A DNA stretch of 58,339 bases from Gonium pectorale (lineage: Eukaryota > Chlorophyta > Chlorophyceae > Chlamydomonadales > Volvocaceae). The stretch covers positions 1,406,145 to 1,464,483 of the forward strand of contig LSYV01000008.1 in assembly GCA_001584585.1 (NCBI GenBank), read 5' to 3'. Positions 47,401-56,836 of this stretch are shown here, one piece after another. A program made the translations under genes and the position numbers. Under the pieces are notes generated by a model that saw only the letters and a list, made by a program, of their open reading frames with translations, had not been told where the DNA came from and did no database searches. Each line of letters starts with the position of its first letter. The stretch's first letter is position 1.

Positions 47401-47503
47401 TGTCACTGCAGCCACGGCAGGGGCCGCGCTGGGGTTAGGGGGTGGGGTTACAGCGGGCGATGATCCGTCTCCGGGTTCGGCTGGTGGTGGTGTGGCTAGG
47501 TGA
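41450..47503 (+). CDS. PIGS: GPI transamidase subunit PIG-S
   Basis: Twelve exons: 41450-41531, 41717-41857, 42141-42238, 42574-42824, 43213-43397, 43648-43925, 44412-44864, 45107-45169, 45483-45827, 46194-46306, 46701-46839 and 47225-47503, giving 808 residues (human 555). PIG-S is a subunit of the ER-membrane complex that attaches GPI anchors to proteins. A membrane helix lies near residues 15-33, followed by LPLWYSSVRVPRVPLP as in other PIG-S proteins. Lumenal landmarks are LSFSLCNAHP, VLYFTPPRVN, AVLNFVLFAP with NSFWVPSWG, EIVTQLRSLLGLAP, LAPWEVDALLRRRVW and SLARLLAQ. The C-terminal helix YVGVYLPFCLPAAVPLL is followed by a basic stretch and a Gly/Ala-rich tail of about 80 residues not found in animals. 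A Gly/Asp-rich insert lies in exon 9. Intron 2 ends with an AAG acceptor. Several introns contain minisatellites. Confidence 0.92.
41997..42070. repeat. 31-bp minisatellite in PIG-S intron 2
   Basis: The unit starting ACACGGCTGCCGTATGCGTC occurs at 41997 and 42028 with one T/C difference; a partial third copy follows at 42059. Confidence 0.9.
44226..44302. repeat. 28-bp direct repeat in PIG-S intron 6
   Basis: A perfect 28-bp sequence beginning CAGGAGCGCATGCGGAGGTG occurs at 44226-44253 and 44275-44302, 49 bp apart. Confidence 0.9.
45597..45676 (+). repeat. Coding Gly-rich repeat in PIG-S exon 9
   Basis: Repeats of GGCGGCACG and GACGGC encode TGGG units and an Asp-Gly run in a lumenal loop of the predicted protein. 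Animal PIG-S lacks this insert. Confidence 0.75.
46452..46499. repeat. 24-bp tandem repeat in PIG-S intron 10
   Basis: Two perfect copies of a 24-bp unit beginning GGGTCGGCTCCGGTTCGTTG lie head to tail. Confidence 0.9.
46921..46960. repeat. 15-bp tandem repeat in PIG-S intron 11
   Basis: CCTCCCGTGCACGTG, CCTCCCGTGCCCGTG and a partial third copy follow one another. Confidence 0.85.
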
Positions 47504-48036
47504 CTGGTTTCGGGGGGTCACCTCAGTGGCCTTGGCATGGATGTTGGCTTAGGTCTCTCTGGTAGAGGCGTCGCTTTGGCGTTGTAATTCTTACCGCCTC
47601 TTACCGCGTCATACCTACCGCGGTTCCAGCGTTCCAGCGGGGGTTGGAAGCGCATGCCCGGGCAGGTGGCGGTGTACCTGGGGCGGTGTGCTCGCGCGGT
47701 TGGGGACCATCGGAATGTGGGTCTTGCAACTGCCTCATACTCTGTCCTCCATGGCGTGTTCCGCTTTCCACTCTCTGCCAGGGCTCATGGCGTGCAAGCA
47801 TGCAAGTGAGGTGCGTGATGCTTACCCCTGTCATGTCATCGTTTTTCACGCAGTTCCTTCATACATGAGTATTTATGCGAAGCGATCTTGGTTGACAGGC
47901 ATGGAATCCCCAAAGATCTAAATTCGGTTGCGGCCGGCCTTTTTGCGCAACCCTTTATCGCCGGTTGAGGTCGTGTTGCGCCCACACTTGGAGTGAACTT
48001 ACATAGTACCTTTCAGCTGCAAATACGAGAGCGACC
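47504..48036. other. Intergenic region, PIG-S to plastid-protein gene
   Basis: A TGTAA follows the PIG-S stop after 79 nt. The remainder is the presumed promoter and 5' UTR of the next plus-strand gene. I see no further gene. Confidence 0.5.
47583..47587 (+). promoter_or_regulatory. Candidate poly(A) signal TGTAA for PIG-S
   Basis: TGTAA lies 79 nt past the stop codon in a locally T-rich context. Its distance and orientation fit a chlamydomonad polyadenylation signal. Confidence 0.45.
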
Positions 48037-49964
48037 ATGTCAAGCAGTCTCAAGGCCCCCATGATGCAGCAGCATATGATGGCGCCTACTGGCATGGCTA
48101 GGCGTCCGGTCTTTGTGCAATGCACCGCCTTGTCCACTAGGACCCAGCACGCGCGTGCGTTGAGGGCCACCGCCTGCCCACGAACGTCGATGCGGCCAGC
48201 GCGGGGCACCGTCCTGGTGCGGGCCTACGCGTCGGAGATATCGGACGAGGCTTACGTGTGCCTGGTGAGGATCGGGTTACTGCGGGGCGAACCCTTGCAA
48301 CTCCCAATTCGTCCTCCGAAACGCGGGCTCAACGCTCTTAACGCCGCCAATGCATTTGCGATACAGGGGCTAGCCCAGTGTTTCAAGAAGGACGGTGGTA
48401 GCCTGTCGCCCGTGCTGGTCATCGAACCGCTCTCCGCGTCTTCGCTCGAGTGCCTTGCTAACAATGCCCGCACGTCTTACAAGATGGTCACGGGTGTGAA
48501 CTTTGGGGACGCTTTCCGCCGTGTCCGCGACTCCCTGCCCAACGAATACAAGTAGGTGCAGGGGCGGGGGTGCGCGGGCGGGTGCCTCGGTTAGTGGACC
48601 ACCACAATACATCCTCCGTGCGTTCTTCGCTTGGACATGGGGGACACCGGCGTGCGCTCCACGATGTCTGTGGTTCTCCAAGTGTACCACCCTGATACTT
48701 GCTTACAGCCCACTGCCATTTTACCAATGCCGTGCTGCCGCCTGACTGCCAACCCAGGGACGCGCCGTTCTGCGAGAACTATGAGTTCCGCTGCGAGGCG
48801 GCGGCTCGGACATGGCTGCGCTCCCACGCCCAGGACAACCTGATGTGAGGGAGCGGGGCAGCGCCGTCTGCTGTTTTGCCAGCGATGCAGTTGTGACGCA
48901 CGCGGCCCGTCTCCATCGCCGCGCACGACATGCTGCGCTGCAGTTGGTTTCGGAGGGACCCTCGCCCATTCATACCGACTTCGGTGCAAGCATCACATCC
49001 CTTTGCACGCGCACCCGCATCTCATGTTTATCGGCTGCCTCTTGTCACCTGTCAGAACCTTCAGACGCCAAACAGCAGTCCTTCAAGTGCAGCACCGGGT
49101 GGACGCCTGCGCTCTTAAGACGCCTCGCCTTTCTCCCTCTGTCCCCTCCTCCCGCCCGCAGGGACATTGTCCCGCTGGGCAAGGTGCGCAGCAACTTCAA
49201 CTTCAGCCTGGAGGACAAGCGAGTGCTGGTGAGTACGGTACTCTGTACGGATGGGCCCATCACACGTTGGATGCTTATATCCGGGCATGTGGGAGAATGA
49301 CCTCCTGGTTCCATTGCGGTTCAACCTCGGCCCGCCCCGCCTGCCTCTTGCAGAACATGGAGAACATTGTCAGCGACTCTGACAACATCAAGCAGGACAT
49401 ATCCATCGACGTGTATGGCCGGAAAAAGACAGAGGACTATGCCGCCAAGCAGGTGCGAGTCGCCAAGCTGGGCATACGGCAGCAGCCCGGCGGGCCTGGA
49501 CCGGTGTGTGCTTACGGGTGTCTGGCGCCGAGGCCCATCCCGGAGCATCGTGCGCCAGGCGCCATCTTTCCTCCAGAGGCCGGACGTGGCGCTGGCTAGG
49601 CTCGGGCCGCACTAGGATCCGGCCGGTCCTGACTGAGTCAGTGGGAGGTGGGGTGCTGACTGTACTTCTGCTCGGCTGGCGTGGCGTGAAGGTCACGACC
49701 CACAACCGGAGCACGATGCTTCAGGCAGAGCTTCCGTGTTAACCGTTAAGCGAGTGTGTGTATGTGAGAGCCGATGTGCCCCATGCGCCTGATCCAGCTG
49801 CGGGAAACCCTTTTTAATCCCTTCTAACATATCATCTCTCGCTTGCCGCCTTCCGCGTCGCGTCATGTCAGGCGGCCGAGAGCGCTGCCAAGGCGGCCGA
49901 GGAGGCGGTGGCCAACAAGAGGCAGAAGGAGGAGGACGACCTGGACGCTCTCCTGCTGGCGTGA
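48037..49964 (+). CDS. Predicted chloroplast protein of unknown function
   Basis: Six exons, 48037-48264, 48367-48551, 48758-48844, 49162-49228, 49354-49452 and 49872-49964, give 252 residues. The first 65 residues are rich in Arg, Ala, Thr and Met with almost no acids, and the TVLVRA segment would suit transit-peptide cleavage. The mature part begins near ASEISDEAYVCLGLAQCF. A mixed alpha/beta core follows with VLVIEPLSASSLECLA, YKMVTGVNFGDAFR and the ENYEFRCEAAARTWL helix. Next come VPLGKVRSNFNFSLEDKRVL and DNIKQDISIDVYGRK. The last 35 residues are a charged Ala/Lys/Glu helix ending DDLDALLLA. I do not recognise the family; its ordered, low-repeat core suggests a conserved algal plastid protein rather than a spurious model. 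Exon phases are consistent throughout. Confidence 0.7.
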
Positions 49965-52566
49965 GCTGGACTGTCGCAGTGAGGCACGCGAGGCAACAGC
50001 GGCCCCTGCGGGAGTAGTCCAGTGCTGGCCTGTTCTGGTCGAATTGGCAGACAGACCAGCGGTGGACCCAAAGGAATGCGCGGCAGGAGGCTGGAGGCCG
50101 CAGGAGGCGGAGGCGGCAGTAGGGGGATCAGGCGGGTCATGTCCGGGCCCGTCGGGTGGAAAAGTCATGCCTTGGTTTGCTCGCTCGTACGATGCCGAAC
50201 TCGTGTGTCGGGTAGGTCGCTGGCAAGATCAATATGAGGATCTTGCGTGGCTCCGTTGCGGGGAGCCGTTAATAACGCAGCCCTGACATCCGTACGTCCG
50301 GAAACTGGCAGCGCGCCCGCACATTGACGCGGCGCCATCAGTGCCTCGTTTCTGCGCGGCTTAGCGTCGGCGGGTGTTTCTCGAGCGTGTGTGCGGCTGT
50401 GTGCATGTGTGTCGTAGTGTTGCGTTAGGACACTATTGGTTTTCGTGGTGAACTGTGTGACGCGCGGCTATCCGATCACTTAATGGCTGCGCAAGGAACC
50501 CAATCTGGAGCACGGCGTGGCGGCCCCCGACTGCGCAACCCATCCTAACAGTTCCCGGTGCGCGGTGCGGAGCCGTCGGTGGCGGCTCGCCATACTTGGT
50601 TTAAGAGTAGTAGCATGCGGCGACGGCGCCATTGCCGCGGGGTTTGGATTAGTTCAATGGTAACGTTACAGCAAGCAAGCAAGCTCGTCCCCTGAGATTC
50701 AGCAAGCTAGACGCCTGTAACATGGTTTTTCCAACCCGATTTTGCAAGGGTCACTATCCTGGTGCTTAAAAACCCTGGATTCGCATGTGTGCAATGTTCA
50801 GCTGTGCCTGAGGCGTACGCAGGGCGGCTTGCGCCCCAGGCCAAATCGGCCTTCGCAAGTCGTCGCAAGTTCGGCACCTAAGAGGCCACAGCAACACGCA
50901 GCTTGAAGGCTTTCAGGGCTGGTATGTCGCAGTGCTGCTGGATGAGGCAGGCAGGGGCATCGCCACGACCAACTTTTGCGACACAGCCGGCACGACGCAG
51001 TGTAACCAGACACAGCACACAGGGCCGACTGCGGCGTGGTGCAGGTGGCAGGCGCCCCTGAGGCGGCGGCAACGAAGGCCGGCACCCCGTCCGCATCGTC
51101 CCTGGCACCGACGCGACCATGTCAGCTGCTGGGCCGCCTGGGCGCCTCTGCTGTCGGTTGCCAGCGCGCACCCGCCGCGAGCCGTTGGATGGGATGGAGC
51201 AAGCAGAGCCGTTATGATACGCACAAGGGTTTGGCTTGCGTGTCTGCACTCCACGCTGAGGTGGGAGCATGTCAGGTCCGGCGCACCCGCACCCGCCATT
51301 GCCACCAACCCGCACTCCCGCAGCGCCGTCACCGTTGCCCCAGCGACGCGCGTCCATGCATGCATTAGGAGCAACCTCCAAATTGAGATTGCAAGTGGAT
51401 GCGTCGTGCAATCGGGCTTGTCGACAGGCCACTGCGTGGAATGGGCTTACACGGGGACCCATGCAGTAGTAGAATCAATAGCGGACGCCGCAAGCTCAGC
51501 AGGATCAAACGGTACTCATTGCAGATTTGTTCATTGACCTCTCAATACCGTGGACGTACCGTATCTGCCACCCACAAGCGCGCACATCTCTGCAAACGTC
51601 CGTACTCCACCGGCCCAACCGGCAACTGCCGGTCATCGCACAACGCAACGCGCTCGACCCAAGGGGCGGATCGCCCCACCCCCACACCTCCCCGCCGCAC
51701 ACACTCCTGCATAAATCACCAATATGCTGCCGAACTAGCGACATCCGATGGTTCGGTGCTACGTTAGTCGCGCAAGCACTGTTCCCGGCCGCGCACTCCT
51801 GCACCTTCGTTATGACATTGCCGCAGCATGCAGACCGGTGCCGCGTCCGAGAGTTCTTAACACGTGGGGCCGCCGGCTTGCCTGGGCCGTTGGCGCCCAC
51901 TATCGCACGCTGTCGCAAGCAGGTATAGCACTATCGGCATCAACACAGCAGAGCCCACGTCGGCGGCGCTGCACCAACGACAGTCTGCGTTGCGCAGCCT
52001 CAACGCAAGCCCAGGCCCCAACGGCATGTGTGGGAGGCATGGCACGGCGTCAGGCCCCAACCGCACTCGGACATGACACGCTGCTGCTAGTAGCAGCCTG
52101 CTACCATTTGGCTGGCATGCAGATGCAGCTTCCCATGCCCGCCCGCCCACGACCCGAACAGTCCAAGCAGATGGTTCGGAGCGCACGCGGGCGTTGTGGC
52201 CGGTCGCAACCCTGCGCAGATGCCTTCCGGCAGCTGTCGCAACACGCGAGCGCCGCTCCCTCCCCCTTCTCCCCGCCCGGCCCCCACTGCCCTGCAGTCC
52301 GGTAACAAGCGAACCTCCCACCCTGCTCAATCCCCCATCTAGAAAGGGCCCCTTGACACCGACCACTCCGAAGCCAACACCCTCATACTAAAGAGCTGGT
52401 GCGGCGACCCGGGAAATGCCACCGCGCGTCCGACCTAGTCGGCGGACTCTGAGCCAGCCTGCCTGCCAGGCCGCCCGCTCCCCCCAAACCCAACCCACAG
52501 CCAAAAGCACAAGCCAGCCCAAACCCCACTTATTCACCGCTGAAATCCCCTCCGGCTTTGACCGGC
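49965..52566. other. 2.6-kb convergent intergenic region
   Basis: It contains the 3' UTRs of the plastid-protein gene (plus) and the nucleoplasmin-like gene (minus). A plus-strand TGTAA at 50716-50720 lies 752 nt past the first stop. Open frames of up to 200 codons exist on both strands (for example 50878-51462 minus, 50932-51537 plus), but they lie over each other and carry no domain. I see no repeats or mobile-element ends. Confidence 0.45.
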
Positions 52567-55500
52567 TCACTTCTTGAGCGTCACGCCCTTGACCCTGTCT
52601 ACCGCGAACACATCCTTGTGCTGCTCAAGGAAGTGGCCAAGCTTGCCGGAGACGGACGCGGGCTTCTTAACGGCCGACCCGAGGGTCGACAAGGGCACCG
52701 GGCCGCCCTTGGCGGACTTGATCACGTCGATCAGCGCCTGCTTGAACTCCGCCTCGTTGGCCGGCGCAGCGGTGCCTGCTCGTCGCCGAGAAGGGGGTGG
52801 AGTTAAGAGGACCCGGGCTAATAGCAGTAATCAGGAAAGGGACGGTGGCGCGGTGGGTGATGTCGGGTGCGGGAGGTCCTTCAGGGAGGAAGGCAACGAG
52901 TTGGGCGACGACTCGGGTCATCTTTGGAGGCAGATCCGGGGCGGAAACGGGAAGAACTAGGTGGTTGTGGGAGGCAAAGAAGGGGCGGCGGCTCAGCGCT
53001 CCGCATGCCTAGCCTACACACGGATGTGGCAGGTGTGGGGAAGCGGCGCGGCGGTTCGATACCAGGAACAGTCCCGTCCGTGCTAGCCGCCGGGTGCGGC
53101 AGCCAGGCGGCTAGGCAAGGACAAACACCCCTAAGCGGTGGGACTACTGGCTTTTGAAGTATCGTGGTAGCTTGGCAGCCGCAAACAGGTACTGTACTGG
53201 AATTGCGGGACGGCTACTACTACTGCTGGGGGTGTAAGGGCATCTGCTGCACGAGCAAGACCGGCTAGCGCTTGCGCCGCCCTCCACCCGCACCCACCCT
53301 TGGGCGTCGCCGGGGCCGCGGGCTTGGCCTTCTCCTCCTTGGCCTTGAGCTCCTTGCCCTTCGTCTCCTTGCCCTTCGCGTCCTTGCCCTTAGCATCCTT
53401 GCCCTTCTCTTCCTTGCCCTTGCCCTTGGGCTCGGCGTCGGCCCCCACCGCCTTGACGGGGATCTGGCGGGGCCCCTCCTTGCCGGCCTTGGCAGCACCA
53501 GTCTGCTTGGGCGGCGCCGACTGCGGCACCGCCTGCTTGGCCTGCTTGGCGGCCTTACCCGGCTGCGGCGTCTGCGCGGTGCGCTTGGCGCCCACCTGCG
53601 GGGCCATGGCAGGTGTGTTCGCGGCCTGGTCATGGCTGGTCGCGAGGGGAAAGTGACAGGGATAGGAGTTCAGGAGGAGCAGCACGTGATGGCGGTTAGT
53701 TACGGTGAGGTCATAGGCGGCGGAGGGAGAGGGAAGAGAGGTTCCTGTACACAGCTCGGGACGCATTGCCAGGCTGCTGGAGAGAAGCTCCGGGAGGAAA
53801 GTCTGGGTGGACAGCGGCCGGGGGTCGAAGCAGATGCAAAGCACTTCGTCGATGCGTGTGCAGAGTGTGACAAAACGCCACCCTTTTGTATCCCCCATGG
53901 CCGCCGGCGGGCAGCAGTGGCGTCTGCATTGCGTTCCCGCGAGGCGCGTTGGGGAGGAGCGGCCAGAGCCGTGCGGGATGCATCGTCTCTCCTGCCCGCC
54001 CAAGGGAGGCGAGGAGAGCCTGATTTCACGTCTCGCATGCCGACGGCCAGCCCTGTCAGCTCTCTTGGCCAGGAGGGGCACAGTGCGCCGTCGGCCACTC
54101 CCCGCCTCTTGCGGCATGGCATCCGCAGCCGGCACTGGGAGAGGCATAACGCAGACAGTGCCCATCTACCCAAAAGCAAACGCCATATGGCATGCAGCGG
54201 ACATACCGCGCGCAAGTCGCATTACGTGTGCGCGCCCCTCTCGTGTAGACCGTGGCGTTTCCGCTTCATTCGTGGGGCTAGCCGGAGTGCGGCCTGCTGC
54301 CCGCGGGCCAACGGACGCGCCCCGCAGTCCGCACCTTGGCCGGCGGCTCCTCCTCCTCAGACTCCTCCTCGTCCTCATCCTCGTCCTCGTCGTCCTCGTC
54401 CTCACCGTCTGAAGCGAAGGAGCATAGACCAGGTTGCGCCGTAAAGGAAGCACGGAGAGACGCCAGCTTAACAACCAAGCGCAGGTCGCCGGGAGGGTCC
54501 AGACATACAGTTCCAAATCCCAACACAAGCTACACACGAGTCGCGTCTGCCGAAAACCGCCGTGACCCTCCCGACAGTGCTAGCAGAATGGCTGCACGCC
54601 CGCAGACCCTAAACCGCATCACTGGCCGCCAGCACGGCAGTCGAGACAGGCACGTGGCCTCACCGTCCGCCTCCCCGATGATGTCATCCGAGTCCAGCTG
54701 GCTCATGTCGGGGATACCATCCTCGTCCTCATCCTCGTCCTCATCGTCCTCGCCATCGTCCTCGTCTGCCTCTGCACGCAAGGGCGGGACCCACCGCGGT
54801 GCCTCAGCTGGCTCAAGTTCCTAGGACACCGCCACCGGGGAAGCGGGACGTATTACGTGGCCCCCGGTGGCACGCGCTCAAAGGTGCTGTGCGCATGATT
54901 GTCCCACGCGGATACAGCGGCTGAGGTGCGACCCGCGCCTTGCTGTTGCTGTTGTTCTGAGGAGTTAGACGGAAGAGCCGCCCCGCAACTCCCGCGGCTG
55001 CCCCGCGTTCGGCATGCTGTTGTTCAGTCAGCGCGGCTCGTCTAGTCCCGACACCAAGCGCTGCATGGTGCAAAGCACCGCAATAACCCGGCCCCTGCCG
55101 CCGCCGAGCTCATGGACATCGCTTCCATCAGAAGCCCCTGTGATGACTGATGTGGCGCCCGCGCGAACGCACCGTCGTCCATGAACATGTCACCATCGCT
55201 GTCCGGAGTGGCGGCCGCCTTGGCTTTGGCCTTGGCAGCCTGAGGGGCCGGGCCCGGGCAGGTCAAGGGAACACGGTGTCTCCAGGAGTCAGCTCGAGCG
55301 ACAGGCCGGTCAGGCAACTAGCGGAAGAAGCGGTGCTTGCCGGGTGACCCGGAAGCGTTCGGAAAGGACGGGGGCCCGAAGAGGGGCGCGGAGGCGTGGG
55401 GATCGTAGTTTGGGGGTCAAGCATTCGCACCATGTTACGCCAAAGTCCAGTCGAAAGCGATCCGAGCAGGTAGCGCGTGCATTCGCAATCCCAAGGCCCA

Positions 55501-56468
55501 AGGCCCAGCCATATCAATTTCAGCCATGCAAATCGGCTACCCGATACAATATGAGGATTTCAGCCATGCAAATTGGCTACCCTTCCTGTTCCCGCCAGCG
55601 CGCCCTGCCGCCGCCGCCCAAACCCTGTTCCCCTCCCGTTCACCCATCCGCACAAGCAAGTGACCGTACCCTATTGCACCGTACGGCACAGCACCGCGCA
55701 GCACACTTCCGCACCTTGCCCAGCGGCACCGCCTTCGGCGTCTTCTGGTCCTCATCCTCGTCCTCCTCCTCCTCCTCGCCCATCACGTCGAAGTCGCTGT
55801 CAATCTCCTCGTCCTCATCCTCGTCCTCATCGTCCTCGTCCGGCTGGTAGACGGGCGTCACAACCTGGAAGCCGTACAGGTGAACCTCCGAGTCGCCCGA
55901 GTTCTTGAAGCGGACGGTCTGGGTTGCGGAGCGGCGTGGGGTACCATAGATGGTAGGCAGGGGCGGGGAGGGGGGCACAAGGAAGATGAGGAATCGGGTA
56001 GAGGGGATGGCTGGAAGTTGGCAGCTCTGCAGCGGGGCCTACGAGTTGCATGGAATGACCAGGGGCCCTGTCGGCGTGCTGGTTTGGGCGCATATGGCAT
56101 GAGCAGTGCGGAGAGGCTGGCTGGAGACGCACAAGCGCTGTGGAGGATGACATGCGATGTCCTCCAAACAGACTCCCCACCTTCCTACCTACCCAGCCAG
56201 CCGACCCGCCACTCTCCACCCCCACCTGGTCCAGCGCGACATCGAAGGGGTACTGGCGCGTGTGCGGCGCCTCAAGGGTCCCCAGCACTGTATTCTTGCC
56301 GTTGTACTCAACGGTCACGGTATGCGGGCCTTTGGAGGGCGACGCCCCGAGCGCCATCCCGGTGACATGGATGCTCGTCAGCATCGTTTGCGAGCTCTCG
56401 ACCTCCTGCTCGACGGGTTTGCCCTTCGGCGGCACCAAGACAGACCAGAAGGCCACAGCCTCGGCCAT
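52567..56468 (-). CDS. Nucleoplasmin-like (HD2-type) protein with C-terminal winged-helix-like domain
   Basis: Seven exons on the minus strand: 56468-56226, 55918-55715, 55239-55173, 54771-54664, 54408-54335, 53625-53298 and 52775-52567, giving 410 residues. Residues 5-105 match the nucleoplasmin-like domain of plant HD2 proteins: AFWSVLV, GKPV, SIHVTGMALG (with His34), VTVEYNGKNTVLGTL and VHLYGFQV. Exons 2, 4 and 5 then add long Asp/Glu runs, and exon 3 an AKAKAKAAA spacer. Exon 6 is a Lys-rich block of KGKD/KGKE repeats. The last 68 residues (from TAAPANEAEF) fold as a probable winged helix: FKQALIDVIKSA, GGPVPLSTLGSAV, GKLGHFLEQH and VFAVD, resembling OST-HTH/LOTUS domains. Plant HD2 usually ends in a C2H2 finger or nothing. 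A nucleolar histone chaperone or chromatin role is inferred. No evidence bears on deacetylase activity. Divergent from the ODR-4 gene. Confidence 0.85.
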
Positions 56469-56836
56469 TGCTGTCGATAGAGGGGGTGCCGACGGGAAAG
56501 ATCTCGAACGGAGGGGGAACGCTCGACACCGATGGGGATGCCCAAGAGCTGAAGTGCGATTATCGATGTGTGGTGCGTGCGCAGATGAGGTCGACTAAGT
56601 TTGTCCGCGCAAAGAAACACGCGCGCAACGGTATGGCGGGCGAGGCGCGGTTGCGGCTCACAAATTGAATCGCAAAGCAAGCTAGAGCACTTCCATTCAC
56701 TCCGTTCACTCGCCTATATGCCGCCTCCGCGTCGCTGGGCGGCAGAGCCAGATCCAATTCCACCGTATTTTCGGAGCATCGGGTGCCAAAAGCGCCAATG
56801 ACACTCTGTGTATTACATCTTTCATAGGCTGCTGCA
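56469..56836. promoter_or_regulatory. Divergent promoter region between HD2-type and ODR-4 genes
   Basis: Start codons at 56468 (minus) and 56837 (plus) face away from each other across 368 bp. A CTATATG string near 56714 is the only TATA-like element. Short open frames run into this interval from neighbouring sequence but carry no domain. Confidence 0.5.

Noticed and set aside
50878..52366. Overlapping frames of 100-200 codons on both strands
   Set aside because: They occupy the same DNA in several frames with Arg/Cys/His-rich translations typical of non-coding GC-rich sequence.
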